The position numbers were made by a program, and so were the translations under genes. A stretch of 64,000 nt of DNA. Source: JBMYYR01 sp965243605. GTDB taxonomy: Bacteria > Bacteroidota > Bacteroidia > Flavobacteriales > CAJXXR01. Shown one piece after another: positions 46,042-56,023 of the stretch (position 1 is its first letter; every line of letters starts with the position of its first letter). The notes under the pieces are model-generated. The model saw nothing but the letters and a program-made list of their open reading frames with translations, was not told where the DNA came from and did not search any database. Location: the NCBI GenBank assembly GCA_965243605.1, contig CBDEVQ010000117.1:1-64000 (forward strand), written 5' to 3'.

Positions 46042-46170
46042 CTATCGTTCGGGTTAAAGCCATTTAAGACTATAAAACTAATTCTATAAAGATATACATT
46101 GAAAATCAATAATTTAATCGATAAACACAAACGACTACCCAAAGTGAGACATTACCAATAACCTCTTACA

Positions 46171-46617
46171 TTACATACCAAAACATAATCCTTTTAAATT
46201 TACAACTTGACTATATTGGTTTTCACTACGAGGATTATACCCATATAAAAATTCAGCATTATTAGAGTATGGTGTATACTCTCCCATATCCCCTAACTCA
46301 GTTGAGTATAGTATTCTAATATTTTGATTTTTAAAATCTCTAATATCCAACTGATATTCTTTATTTACCTTAATTAATTCACAAGAAACATCTTCAGTTA
46401 GATTACTTTTTAATGACTTTATTCTAAAATAAAATTTATCTCTTACTACGTGAATAATAAATTCATTAACCCTATCTTCTATTAAAACAATGTTATAAAT
46501 ACTTACCGTATCTTTTTGGATTTCTCCAAAATTAATATCAGGCTGAATTTTCTGCGCATATGAATTGTAAATAAATAATATAAATACAATTAAAATTCTA
46601 CATCTAAGCTTACTCAT
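46171..46617 (-). CDS. Hypothetical secreted protein
   Basis: 148 residues with a cleavable signal peptide (MSKLRCRILIVFILFIYNSYAQ). The mature part is mostly beta by appearance, with VSIYNIVLIEDRVNEFIIHVV and YSTELGDMGEYTPYSNNAEF. No domain is recognised. It lies between the transposase relic and mltG; the start is 63 bp from the mltG stop on the same strand. Probably an accessory gene of the patch. Confidence 0.6.
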   Translation of the reverse strand: MSKLRCRILIVFILFIYNSYAQKIQPDINFGEIQKDTVSIYNIVLIEDRVNEFIIHVVRDKFYFRIKSLKSNLTEDVSCELIKVNKEYQLDIRDFKNQNIRILYSTELGDMGEYTPYSNNAEFLYGYNPRSENQYSQVVNLKGLCFGM

Positions 46618-46681
46618 AAGCTAATTATGTTTTTTGTTAACTACTTTTACTTGACTTGCAGTTACTCTTATTCTTGTTTAA

Positions 46682-47722
46682 CTATCTATTCACACGTAAA
46701 GAATCTAATATCATTTGATATGATATTGCATTTTCAGCATGCTCTTCCATAGTTTCTGCAAACGCATGTTTTCCTCCCATATTAGATTGAGCACACATAA
46801 ATATATAATTGTGAGACTCTAAATTTAATGTAGCATCAATTACTCTTGCCTTTGGTATTGAAATAGGTCCAGGAGGTAGGCCTTTATACAAATACGTATT
46901 GTAGGGTGAGTCTATTTTAAGATCTCTGTATAATACACGTTTAATATTTCTATTCGGATCATTTTCTTTAATCGTATATATTATTGTTGGATCACTTTGA
47001 AGAAGCATATTCTTCTTTATTCTGTTGTAATATAAACCTGCAATTGTCGAATATTCAGAATATATATAGGTTTCTTTATTTACAATTGAAGCCAAAACAT
47101 GAACCTCTTTGGCGTTCAAATTCAATTTGTTTGCTTTACGAATACGTGCCTCATCCCAGAACAACAAGTAGTTTTCGTAGAACAAATCTCGAACCGATTC
47201 AGCACTCCAGCCCCAATACATTTCATATACTTTAGGAATAAATAAAATAGGGATTTCATTCTTTGTAAATCCAATACGCTTTAAAAATGTTGTGTCTTCT
47301 ATAGATTTTAAAAATTCGGATCCATCAAGCTCTAACTGCTTAGACAGTGCCTTTGCTATATCTTCTACATTTTGTATTTTCCTTAAATCTACAGTTATCG
47401 GGCATGTATCACCTATCTTTAATTGATCTATTAGATCATAAAGATTCATATTTGGTGTTATTTCATACCGTCCTGGTATTACGCGACTTTCCGTAAACTT
47501 TTTCTTTTTGGCGATAAATTGGAAGAGATTTTTGTTCTTTATGAGTGCAGCTGAATCTAATATTTCGATGACATCTGAAAAATCTGAGCCTTTAGGAATA
47601 AAAATATATTGATTTCTGTCTGAAATACGATCATACGTATTTTCATAAATTCTGTAGCCAACCAAACTTACAATAATCATCAAAATAAGAACAAAAAAAG
47701 TAATTATACGATATCTATTCAT
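46682..47722 (-). CDS. mltG: Endolytic peptidoglycan transglycosylase MltG
   Basis: 346 residues with one N-terminal membrane helix (~6-24) and a periplasmic YceG-like domain. The conserved catalytic glutamate lies in ASIVNKETYIYSEYSTIAGLYYNRI, followed by MLLQSDPTIIYTI and the PYNTYLYKGLPPGPISIP block near the C-terminus, all diagnostic. MltG cleaves nascent glycan strands and sets their length during elongation. It is next to rnpB and reads in the same direction. Confidence 0.95.
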   Translation of the reverse strand: MNRYRIITFFVLILMIIVSLVGYRIYENTYDRISDRNQYIFIPKGSDFSDVIEILDSAALIKNKNLFQFIAKKKKFTESRVIPGRYEITPNMNLYDLIDQLKIGDTCPITVDLRKIQNVEDIAKALSKQLELDGSEFLKSIEDTTFLKRIGFTKNEIPILFIPKVYEMYWGWSAESVRDLFYENYLLFWDEARIRKANKLNLNAKEVHVLASIVNKETYIYSEYSTIAGLYYNRIKKNMLLQSDPTIIYTIKENDPNRNIKRVLYRDLKIDSPYNTYLYKGLPPGPISIPKARVIDATLNLESHNYIFMCAQSNMGGKHAFAETMEEHAENAISYQMILDSLRVNR

Positions 47723-47740
47723 GGTTGAAAATTAAAAAAT

Positions 47741-48116
47741 AATTACAGGTGCATAAGCCGGATTCTGTTTACAATATATTAAAATAATTGCACTTTATCA
47801 TTTCTCTACAATTTTACTCACGTAAAATCTGCATCGATCTACCCTCCAAGTAGGCCGAGTAAGCCTTTTATGGTTTTCACCAAATTCCTGGTATACATGA
47901 TCTTTCAGCACATAAGGTTTATCCAACTACTTTAATCACTTAAAGTACTGGTGAGCTCTTACCTCACCTTTTCACCCTTACCATAATGGCGGTTATTTTC
48001 TGCGACACTATCTATGTTTACATTTGTAAACTCTTCTCGTTAAGAAGTATGCTACTCTTCGCTGTCCAGACTTTCCTCTTTTTGAATTTCAAAAAGCGAT
48101 AAAGACACCTGTAATT
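47741..48116 (-). ncRNA. rnpB: RNase P RNA
   Basis: The minus-strand RNA starts AATTACAGGTGTC and ends CACCTGTAATT, forming helix P1. Inside are the conserved GAGGAAAGTCTGGAC (P4/CR-I side), the ACAGCGAAGAGTAGC-type core, GGTAAGGGTGAAAAGGTG.GGTAAGAGCTCACC, and AACAGAATCCGGCTTAT at the 3' end (CR-V). The 376-base length and layout fit a class A RNase P RNA. It matures tRNA 5' ends with RnpA. Ends are taken from the P1 arms. Confidence 0.95.
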
Positions 48117-48120
48117 GCGG

Positions 48121-48128
48121 CAAATATA
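48121..48128 (-). promoter_or_regulatory. -7 promoter element of rnpB (TATATTTG)
   Basis: On the minus strand TATATTTG lies 4 bases before the predicted RNA 5' end and matches TAnnTTTG exactly, supporting the mapped start near 48116. Confidence 0.6.
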
Positions 48129-48170
48129 AGCTTTATTTTATTAGGATATACGTTTAATATTCAACTCAAA

Positions 48171-49646
48171 TTATACAATTTCCGATAAGGATTTATCCTT
48201 CTCATTGTCTGTTGAATAGCTAATGAAATATAGACCAATAAAGCTTAATAATCCATTTACAGGTAATAATGTAAATCCTAAATCAAATTTAAACAACACA
48301 TCAAGCGTTACTGATAAACTGTAACATGCTATTGGAGAAAGAATACAAATTATTGGTACCCAAAACCCTCTGGTTTGTCTTTTTGTTAATATTCCAAAGA
48401 AGAATAACCCGAGTAAAGGTCCATATGTATAAGAGGCTGCCTTAAACAAATTCACAATAAGGTTATCGTTTGCAATCCATTTATAGTTCATTATTACGAT
48501 TAATAATAGGATACTAAAGATTACATGAACAACCTTTCTATTTCTTTCATTGACTTCTTCATCTTTAGATTTCTTCATAAAATCGACAAAAAATATGGTT
48601 GTAAGAGACGTTAATGCGGAATCTGCACTAGAATAGGCCGATGCAATTAAACCTAATACAAAACAGATTACTACTGCCGTACCAAGAGAACCTGACATTG
48701 CTATTTTAGGAAATAAATCATCGTTGGCAGCATCCATACCGTTGTGTGCTGCATATAGATATAGTAATCCACCAAAAAACAAAAAGGCAAAATTCACAAA
48801 AATGAGAACGATACTAAAACTCACCATATTGGTTTGACTCTCTTTTAAGGTCTTACAAGATAAATTTTTCTGCATCATATCCTGATCTAAACCTGTCATG
48901 GCAATGGTAATGAACATTCCACTAATAAATTGCTTAACAAAATGACTTCCTTCTTTCCAGTCCTCAAAAAAGAATATCTTTCCCATATTTTGAGCTTTCA
49001 TTTTATCAAAGCTTTCAGAGATTGTCCAGCCTGTATCCTCTAGTAATAAATAAATACTAATACCAACGGCTGCAAGCATAAAAAAGGTTTGTAAGGTATC
49101 TGTCCAAATAATTGTTTTTATACCACTTCTAAATGTATACAACCATATAAGAAGAATGGTAACTACAACGGTTGTAAAAAAACTAATTCCATATTGTTCG
49201 GCAATATACATTTGAAATATATTAGCGACTAAATACAGCCTAAATGATGCACCTATTAGTCTAGAAAGTAAAAAGAAAAACGAACCAGTTAAATGTGAAG
49301 ATTTCCCAAACCGCTGACCTAAATACGCATATATGGATGTTAAATTTAATTTATAATATATGGGTAGAAGCACAAAGCTTACAATCATATACCCTGCAAC
49401 ATATCCTAAACACATTTGAAGATATGAAAATTGCGAATTTGCAGCTCCACCAACCCAACCAGGAACAGATATAAATGTAACTCCACTTAAGGAAGCTCCA
49501 ATCATACCAAAACTAACAATATACCAAGGTGATTTTTTGTTTCCTAAAAAAAAGGCCTCATTAGAATCTTCTTTACTTGTTAAAAAAGAAATTCCTATTA
49601 AAACCAAAAAGTAAACGCCAATTAATATAAGTGCTAAGTTGTCCAT
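48171..49646 (-). CDS. Sodium:solute symporter (SSS family)
   Basis: 491 residues with about 13 predicted membrane helices. The start MDNLALILIGVYFLVLIGIS and helix 2-3 region SLSGVTFISVPGWVGG are typical of SSS transporters, as are the GLDQDMMQKNLSCKTLKESQ loop and the AYSSADSALTSLTT Na-site helix. The family couples uptake of sugars, amino acids, nucleosides or organic acids to Na+. The substrate cannot be told from sequence here, and no pathway genes are adjacent. Confidence 0.88.
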   Translation of the reverse strand: MDNLALILIGVYFLVLIGISFLTSKEDSNEAFFLGNKKSPWYIVSFGMIGASLSGVTFISVPGWVGGAANSQFSYLQMCLGYVAGYMIVSFVLLPIYYKLNLTSIYAYLGQRFGKSSHLTGSFFFLLSRLIGASFRLYLVANIFQMYIAEQYGISFFTTVVVTILLIWLYTFRSGIKTIIWTDTLQTFFMLAAVGISIYLLLEDTGWTISESFDKMKAQNMGKIFFFEDWKEGSHFVKQFISGMFITIAMTGLDQDMMQKNLSCKTLKESQTNMVSFSIVLIFVNFAFLFFGGLLYLYAAHNGMDAANDDLFPKIAMSGSLGTAVVICFVLGLIASAYSSADSALTSLTTIFFVDFMKKSKDEEVNERNRKVVHVIFSILLLIVIMNYKWIANDNLIVNLFKAASYTYGPLLGLFFFGILTKRQTRGFWVPIICILSPIACYSLSVTLDVLFKFDLGFTLLPVNGLLSFIGLYFISYSTDNEKDKSLSEIV

Positions 49647-49738
49647 GGAATATATATCGTAATTTTCTTTTTGAAAGATACTTTATCCATTTAAAAATCC
49701 AAGGCATTCTAAAATAAAATCGAAGGAATTATAAGTTC

Positions 49739-51410
49739 TTAGCCAGAAATCATTTCTCTTGCCGTTACTAAAGAAGATTCTAAAATATTTTCTCCAGACA
49801 ATAATGATGCGACTTCTGTGATGCGTTCGTCTTGGGTAAGCTCTTTAATATTAATAGATGTTTTTATCTGAATTATGGTTTTTGGAAACCTTAAAGTGTT
49901 TATCTCCTTTAGATACTACTTGCGCTAAATGACTGATACATAGCACTGGATTATTGGCACTCATGGCTTTCATCATTTGCCCCATTTTATGTGCGACTTC
50001 ACCAGAAACCCCTGTATCAATTTCATCTAATACAATTACCGCTCCTTCGTTATGTATATTAAGGATAGACTGTAATACTAAACTCAACCTTGCAAATTCT
50101 CCTCCTGAAGCTGTATTTTTAATCGATTTTGGTTCAAAGCCTTTATTGGCCGAGAACAATAAATCTATTCGATCTTTACCCATTACACCAAATTCTTCTA
50201 ACGTATTAATGTTGAAAATAAGTTTAGCATTAGGCATTGCTAATTCTGCAAGCGCATGTTCTATTGTAGTGGAAAGTTTAGGAGCAAACTTTATACGTTT
50301 AGCATGAATAATTTCGGCAAAATCTTCAAGCTTTGCCATTGTTTGCTGAATTTTAAGATTTAAAGTTTCTATATTCTCTTCTAAGAATTCACCTTCCAAT
50401 TGTTGATTATTAAGCTTATCTCTAACTTCAATAAGATCTTCTATTTGAGTAACATTATGTTTATTTTTTAGTTTTTCAACTTCAAATAATGTACTGTGAA
50501 TTTTATCCAATTCAGTCGTTGAATGTGAATCATCTAACTCAAACGATTCAATTTCATATGTTAAATCATTTAACTCAGTTAGGAGATCATAAATACGATT
50601 AGACCATTCTTTAAACTTAGGAGAAAATTCAGATAGCTCTTGACATTGTATATTCCAACGTTCTAAAGCTGCTGATGGACTCGTACCTTGGTCTTGCCCT
50701 AGCGTAATTTCTTGAATAATCATTTTAATCTTATCATGATTTTCAATCAATTGAACACGCTCTTCTAATTCGTTTATATTAATAGAATCTAAAGGAATAG
50801 ATTGTAACTCCGTTAATAAAAAATTTTGGTAATCCTTTTCTAATTGTTGTGTTTTTAACTGCTCTTCAAGAATGAATAATTCTTCTTTTTCCTTTAAAAA
50901 TTGAGAATAACACTTGGTATAGGCATCTAAATTCTTTTGATAACTTTTAGAACGCCCATCAAGAATAAAAGAATCTAACAAACTCAATTGAAAACTAGAA
51001 TTAGATAAATCTAAATTTTGATGCTGACTGTGGATAGAAAGCAACTGATCTCCTAGTTGCTTTAAAACATTTATTTTAACAGGAGTATCATTAATAAACA
51101 TTCTGTTTTTCCCACTTGGCAAAGCTTCTCTTCTTACAAAAACTTCTTGATCAAAATCTAAATCATTCGCGTCAAAAAAAGATTTAAGTCCATCTGTTTT
51201 AAGAATGTACCTCGCTTCCAAAACACATTTTTTAGTTGGGTAATAAAACAATTTAGGATGCCATCTACTTCCAAATACAATTGACAATGCATCTAAAACC
51301 ATAGATTTACCTGAACCGGTTTCCCCACTAATAATATTTAGTCCTTTATTGAATGATAATGTTTGCTTTTCGATTAAAGCAAAATTGGAGATTTTTAATG
51401 TTTGAAGCAT
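49739..51410 (-). CDS. recN: DNA repair ATPase RecN, interrupted by a C-terminal frameshift
   Basis: The intact frame (51410 to 49851, 519 residues) has the RecN N-terminus MLQTLKISNFALIEKQTL, Walker A SGETGSGKSMVLDAL, a coiled-coil middle, signature TASGGEFARLSL and Walker B VIVLDEIDTGVSGEV. It then stops after HFKVSKNHNSDKNIY. The shifted frame continues with ...INIKELTQDERITEVASLL, SGENILESSLVTAREMISG and a stop at 49739, which is the expected RecN C-terminus. Removing one base from the A5 run (T5 at 49861-49865 on the plus strand) joins the two into a normal 556-residue protein. RecN is an SMC-like protein of double-strand-break repair. The break is a real mutation, a sequencing error or, less likely, a slippery site. 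Confidence 0.88.
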
Positions 51411-51422
51411 ATTTTAATAAAC

Positions 51423-52451
51423 TTATTGCCTTCTCGCTGTACCACTATTTAACCCGCCTTTAACTGGAGGTCTATTTATTGATTTCTGATCAGGAGAATT
51501 TCCAAATGGCATAGACTTAGGGGCAGCTCCTTTCTCATTAGAACTTCCTTTCCCTAACTCGTTCCATAACTTTTTATTTGTCGGATTTAAGATCGTCATT
51601 ATTCGTTTAACATCCTTTTGTTTATCAACATCCATTTCTGTTGATAAATTGTAAATCTCGTTAGCTTTGATTTCCAAAAATGTTTTTAATAAATAACTTG
51701 TCGTAAAATACTTTAAATCCTCCAATCCAATAACTTGAGTATGAAGATCTAATTTTGCTGAAGTATTTTTCTCATATAATACATCCAATATATCTAAATG
51801 AAATACCTTATTAAAGGTTCTTAATTTTTCGTATTTAGGGTTAATCAAATTTTCAACTAACCAATATCTATTTAAGTTACTTTCTGTAGATCTCCAACCC
51901 TTTTTATATTCTTCTTCTCCTTGGGCATTTCGTACAATGTCCATGGCTTTGTCAAAATGTTCTTCTCCACCCTTTTCAGAAAATGAATCATAATCCATTC
52001 CGATAATCATATTCGCATAATAAGCCAATACAGATCCAAAATTAGATCTAAAGGCATTATCCGTATATTCAATAATTGAAAAATCATCGTAGTTCACAAT
52101 GAAATCATTATCCAATACCTTTAACGTGGTAGAATTATAAGCGGTATTATAAACGGGTCTACTTGATAATATATAAATTGACCCTGAGTATTTACCTTGT
52201 GAGATAACTTTATCTAAAGTGATATTAACACTACAATTAATCTTCTCATTGTCTCCATAAATATCATCCGTCCATTTTCTTAAATTCAAAAAATCTTCAA
52301 CATCTGTTTTCATTTTATCAAAAACAGTTTGATCTATGTTGGTTAATTGTTTGGCATCAATAATTACCTTAGCACGAAGCTCTTGGGCTTGCACTTTAAT
52401 AGCAAATACACTTACTAAAATAGAAAAAAATAAAAATTTATAGGACTTCAT
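51423..52451 (-). CDS. porD: PorD-like T9SS-associated protein (DUF4835)
   Basis: 342 residues with a signal peptide ending VQAQ, and conserved DUF4835 blocks: ELRAKVIIDAKQLTNIDQTV, FLNLRKWTDDIYGDNEKINC, NFGSVLAYYANMIIGMDYDS and a TSYLLKTFLEIKANEIYNLS near the end. The family is annotated as PorD of the type IX secretion system in Porphyromonas relatives and is always near coaBC, recN and bamD in Bacteroidota. The stop and start codons abut coaBC directly. The presence of four T9SS cargos in the window fits. The symbol rests on family annotation. Confidence 0.78.
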   Translation of the reverse strand: MKSYKFLFFSILVSVFAIKVQAQELRAKVIIDAKQLTNIDQTVFDKMKTDVEDFLNLRKWTDDIYGDNEKINCSVNITLDKVISQGKYSGSIYILSSRPVYNTAYNSTTLKVLDNDFIVNYDDFSIIEYTDNAFRSNFGSVLAYYANMIIGMDYDSFSEKGGEEHFDKAMDIVRNAQGEEEYKKGWRSTESNLNRYWLVENLINPKYEKLRTFNKVFHLDILDVLYEKNTSAKLDLHTQVIGLEDLKYFTTSYLLKTFLEIKANEIYNLSTEMDVDKQKDVKRIMTILNPTNKKLWNELGKGSSNEKGAAPKSMPFGNSPDQKSINRPPVKGGLNSGTARRQ

Positions 52452-53642
52452 TTAGATTGAATTTAAGATATCTTTAGCAACAAGAGTCTTTGACTTTAAC
52501 TCAAATGTATCGATTTTATTTTGTTTCGTTATAATAGTTACCTTATTTGTTGAATGCCCAAACCCGGCACCTTCATCTTCTAAAGTGTTTATTACGATCA
52601 AATCTAAATTCTTTTTCAATATTTTGGACTTACCATATTCTAATGCATTATTGGTTTCCAATGCAAAACCTACAAGAACTTGAGATTCTTGTTTAGTCTG
52701 TCCTAATGTTTTAAGAATATCCGGATTTTGGATAAGTTCTATAGACATTCCATCTTCTTCAGATGTTTTTTTAATTTTCTGATTTGCGGAAGATTTTGGT
52801 TTAAAATCGGCCACAGCTGCTGTTAATATTCCAATATCTGCATATTTCCAAATATTAACACAGGCCTCATACATCTCAGAAGCACTCTCTACTCGAGTAA
52901 CACTAACCATTGGGTGATTAACCTGCTCAGCACTTGGTCCTAAAATTAAATCTACTGTAGCGCCTTGTAAAGCGGCTTCTTGTGCCAATGCTATTCCCAT
53001 TTTACCAGTAGATCGATTTCCGATGAACCTAACCGGGTCTATAGCTTCATATGTAGGACCAGCATTTATGAGTATATGCTTACCTTGAAATTTACCCGTT
53101 TTAGAAAATTGTGCTACTGTATGCCAATAAATAGTTTCAGGTTCGGCCAATCGACCTTTACCAATTAGTCCTGAAGCTAAAAAACCTTCTTCTGCAGGAA
53201 TTTCTATATTCCCATACTCTAAAAGCGTTTGTCTATTTCGAACAAAAGAAGGATGCTTATACATATCTAAATCCATTGCTGGTGCGAACATCACTGGACA
53301 TTTAGCAGATAAGTATACTGCTAATAATAGGTTATCGCAAATTCCATTAGCCATCTTAGCTATTGTATTAGCTGTGGCTGGTGCAATAATAAAAACATCG
53401 GCCCATAATGCTATATCCACATGGTTTTCCCATTGGGTTTTATCCGCAGAAATGGTACTTGTTAACACTCTATTCCCTGATAATGTAGATAAAACAAGGG
53501 GACTTACAAAATCCAAAGAGGCTGGTGTGAGGATAATTTTAACCTCAGCACCAGCCTTTTTATATTGTCTAACAAGCAATGGAATTTTATAAGCTGCAAT
53601 TCCACCACTTACACCAATAAGTATTTTTTTGCCTTTTAACAC
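52452..53642 (-). CDS. coaBC: Bifunctional phosphopantothenoylcysteine decarboxylase / phosphopantothenate-cysteine ligase
   Basis: 396 residues. The CoaC half (~1-180) has LIGVSGGIAAYKIPLLVRQY, catalytic His in NHVDIALWADVFIIAPATAN, ANGICDNLL and the PAMD motif. The CoaB half (~185-396) has ILINAGPTYEAIDPVRFIGN, STGKMG and AAVADFKPK. It catalyses two consecutive steps of coenzyme A synthesis from pantothenate. It lies 4 bp after rpoZ and directly before porD. Confidence 0.96.
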   Translation of the reverse strand: MLKGKKILIGVSGGIAAYKIPLLVRQYKKAGAEVKIILTPASLDFVSPLVLSTLSGNRVLTSTISADKTQWENHVDIALWADVFIIAPATANTIAKMANGICDNLLLAVYLSAKCPVMFAPAMDLDMYKHPSFVRNRQTLLEYGNIEIPAEEGFLASGLIGKGRLAEPETIYWHTVAQFSKTGKFQGKHILINAGPTYEAIDPVRFIGNRSTGKMGIALAQEAALQGATVDLILGPSAEQVNHPMVSVTRVESASEMYEACVNIWKYADIGILTAAVADFKPKSSANQKIKKTSEEDGMSIELIQNPDILKTLGQTKQESQVLVGFALETNNALEYGKSKILKKNLDLIVINTLEDEGAGFGHSTNKVTIITKQNKIDTFELKSKTLVAKDILNSI

Positions 53643-53646
53643 AAAA

Positions 53647-53982
53647 TTATTTTTTCAACTCTTTAGAAACAATTTTAGTAACAACGTCTAATTCACCATT
53701 AGTCATTTCTTCTAAGGCCATTAAAACTGTTTTAGGTAAGCTTTCGTAGAATTTAGAAACTTCAATTTGTTCATTATTCTCAAATACCTCTTCTAAGTTT
53801 TCGTTATTCGTTTTAAACTCGTCGATTTTTTTAAGTAACTCTTCTCTCATTGCTTCAGAGATTTGTTTCGAACGGTCTGCAACAGCAACAATACTAGAAT
53901 AAATATTTCCAGTTTCTTTTTCTAAATCTCTAAAATCTCTAGTTTGAGTTGATCTTGGTGCACTACTTCTTTTAAAATCCAT
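53647..53982 (-). CDS. rpoZ: RNA polymerase omega subunit, Bacteroidota type
   Basis: 111 residues with the MDFKRSSAPRSTQTRDFRDL start and ETGNIYSSIVAVADRSKQIS segment, which correspond to the omega-family core (the TGN.Y..v.i.a.RA.qi pattern). The acidic C-terminal half is typical of the Bacteroidota version, which is longer than in proteobacteria. Position between bamD and coaBC is conserved in the phylum and supports the call. It aids RNA polymerase assembly. Confidence 0.88.
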   Translation of the reverse strand: MDFKRSSAPRSTQTRDFRDLEKETGNIYSSIVAVADRSKQISEAMREELLKKIDEFKTNNENLEEVFENNEQIEVSKFYESLPKTVLMALEEMTNGELDVVTKIVSKELKK

Positions 53983-53992
53983 GATTGTCTAC

Positions 53993-54808
53993 TTAATTAT
54001 AGTTTTTCTGTAATTCTCTAACTTTTCCTTCCAACTTCTTAAGTTCTATGATATAAGAACTTTCTGGAAAAGAATTTTTCATATCCTGAAAAGCGATAAT
54101 TACATTTCTTAAACGCGCTTCTTTTTTATCCTCAACACTTCTTGTTGCTAATTCAAAATGTGCCTTAACCAAGTTGTATTTCATATTTTCTACATACTTA
54201 GAATCGGGATACTTTTGCAAAAATAAGTTAATTGCGCGAATTGCAGGTTTAAATTTTTCAGTTTTTAAATAAAGTAAGGTAATATCTGCATCTTTTTTGA
54301 TCAACTTATCGTTTAATTCACTTAAAAGTGCCGTAACTTCTTCATTATATTCCGAATCTGGAAATCTTTGTAAGAAGGTATTATAATGATCTATTGCCTT
54401 AATTGTAAACTCTTGGTTTAGGTCACTTTTGGGCGATAGAGCTTTATAACATTTCCCTATCATATATGAGGCTTCAATACGTCTATCACTATGAGCATAT
54501 CTTTTTTCAAAATCTCCAAAATAATATGCTGCCAGTAAAAATTGTCCTTCGCAATAATGTGAAGATGCTAATGCAAAATATAAACGTTCTGCTTTAGCCG
54601 TTCCTTTATACAACTTTAATAATTCATCGTATAACGGTGTCGATTTATCACAATCTCCCTCTTGATAATATTTATTTGCCATCGCCGTTTTGTACGTGGC
54701 ATCAGTACTATTAAGCACTTTACTGTATTCACTACAAGATGTGGTTGATAAAGATAAACCTATAATAGACAGTCCAAGACTGATTATTGTTTTCATACTA
54801 TTTTTCAT
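53993..54808 (-). CDS. bamD: Outer-membrane assembly lipoprotein BamD
   Basis: 271 residues from the ATG at 54808; a GTG at 54814 would add two. The signal peptide ends in a lipobox TTSC, and then come about five TPR-like repeats: YKTAMANKYYQEGDCDKSTP, ASSHYCEGQFLLAAYYFGDF, YMIGKCYKALSPKSDLNQEF, FLQRFPDSEYNEEV and INLFLQKYPDSKYVENMKYN. BamD with BamA inserts beta-barrel proteins into the outer membrane. It heads the transcript bamD-rpoZ-coaBC-porD-recN, all separated by 12 bp or less. Confidence 0.93.
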   Translation of the reverse strand: MKNSMKTIISLGLSIIGLSLSTTSCSEYSKVLNSTDATYKTAMANKYYQEGDCDKSTPLYDELLKLYKGTAKAERLYFALASSHYCEGQFLLAAYYFGDFEKRYAHSDRRIEASYMIGKCYKALSPKSDLNQEFTIKAIDHYNTFLQRFPDSEYNEEVTALLSELNDKLIKKDADITLLYLKTEKFKPAIRAINLFLQKYPDSKYVENMKYNLVKAHFELATRSVEDKKEARLRNVIIAFQDMKNSFPESSYIIELKKLEGKVRELQKNYN

Positions 54809-54947
54809 GTGCACAAAAATATAATTTTGATTGCTATACTTTTCATTAAATAACTAAAAAAATGGAAAATATTGTTAAAACCAAAATATGATAATACTTA
54901 TAGACGGATATTCGAACTATCCGTATGCTATTTATGATTATCTAGAA

Positions 54948-55907
54948 CTATGATGCTTTGATGTTTACAACCTGCTCATTTAACTTGGCTGCTTCTTTTG
55001 CATTAAGCTCTCTAACTTGTTTAATTGTTAACGTACTTCCGTCATGACTCCAACCTGGAGGGCCAAAAACATACATAAACTTATCTGACCATTTTGGTGA
55101 TTTTTTTAAATCTTTCCATATATCACCATATTCATGTGTAAGAATGACTAATGGATTATATGATTGAGGAGGGTGTGTTACTCCAAATTCGATATCCACT
55201 TTATTGTCAATCTTTTTAAACGTACCAAACCAACGGTCAAATAGGTTTAAGAATCCACCGTGATTTTTATCCATATATTCTATATTCTTGGCATGGTGAA
55301 CTTGATGCATCGTATGGGTATTCATAAATCGTTCTAAAAACCCAAGATTGGTAATGTATTTGGTATGCAATTGGAATTGCCATAAGGATTCTATTCCTAA
55401 ACAAACCATAACCATTGCAGGTGGAAATCCTAATGCTGGAATCCACATATAAAACAATGGTTTATATCCTAATGTAAACCAACCATTTCTAACTGCGGTA
55501 CCAAGGTTAAAGTTATCTGATGAATGATGTACTACATGGGCAGCCCAAAGAAATCTTACCATATGATTCTGACGATGGAACCAGTAATATGCAAAATCGT
55601 CTAATAATTGACAAATTATCCAAATATACCAAGCGTATCCAAAACTTTCCCATCCCAATATGTTTGTTCGTACGCCATCTACTACGGGATTAAATAATGC
55701 ATAAGCAGCTTCAAATAATATTACCGTATAAACGGTTTTTATTAATGGTGCTAATATGGCAGAACCAATACCCATACTTAAACTAGAAAATAAATCTTTC
55801 CAGTGGTAGAGCTTTTCGTTATTATGAGTCTTACTATAAGCTAACTCAATGATTATAAGTCCTATAAAACACGGAACTCCATAGACAACGGGGTTTGTAA
55901 AATCCAA
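54948..55907 (-). CDS. Sterol desaturase / fatty acid hydroxylase family membrane protein
   Basis: 319 residues with several helices and the three di-iron His clusters of the family: WFHRQNH, AHVVHHSSDNFN and MHQVHHAKN. The first and second lie between helices 3 and 4, the third after helix 5. The family includes desaturases and hydroxylases of sterols, carotenoids and sphingolipid-like molecules; the substrate is unknown. The FMNTHTMHQVHH block also resembles alkylglycerol monooxygenase-like members of Bacteroidota. It stands alone, upstream of nothing coupled. Confidence 0.85.
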   Translation of the reverse strand: MDFTNPVVYGVPCFIGLIIIELAYSKTHNNEKLYHWKDLFSSLSMGIGSAILAPLIKTVYTVILFEAAYALFNPVVDGVRTNILGWESFGYAWYIWIICQLLDDFAYYWFHRQNHMVRFLWAAHVVHHSSDNFNLGTAVRNGWFTLGYKPLFYMWIPALGFPPAMVMVCLGIESLWQFQLHTKYITNLGFLERFMNTHTMHQVHHAKNIEYMDKNHGGFLNLFDRWFGTFKKIDNKVDIEFGVTHPPQSYNPLVILTHEYGDIWKDLKKSPKWSDKFMYVFGPPGWSHDGSTLTIKQVRELNAKEAAKLNEQVVNIKAS

Positions 55908-56023
55908 ACTAATGAGGTTTAATTGATAAAATAATAATTTTGACGAATGTATACTTTTTTTATGATAATAGACCTGAATAATAGTTAATAATCACAAGAA
56001 TATACATTCCTTAGAATAGATTA

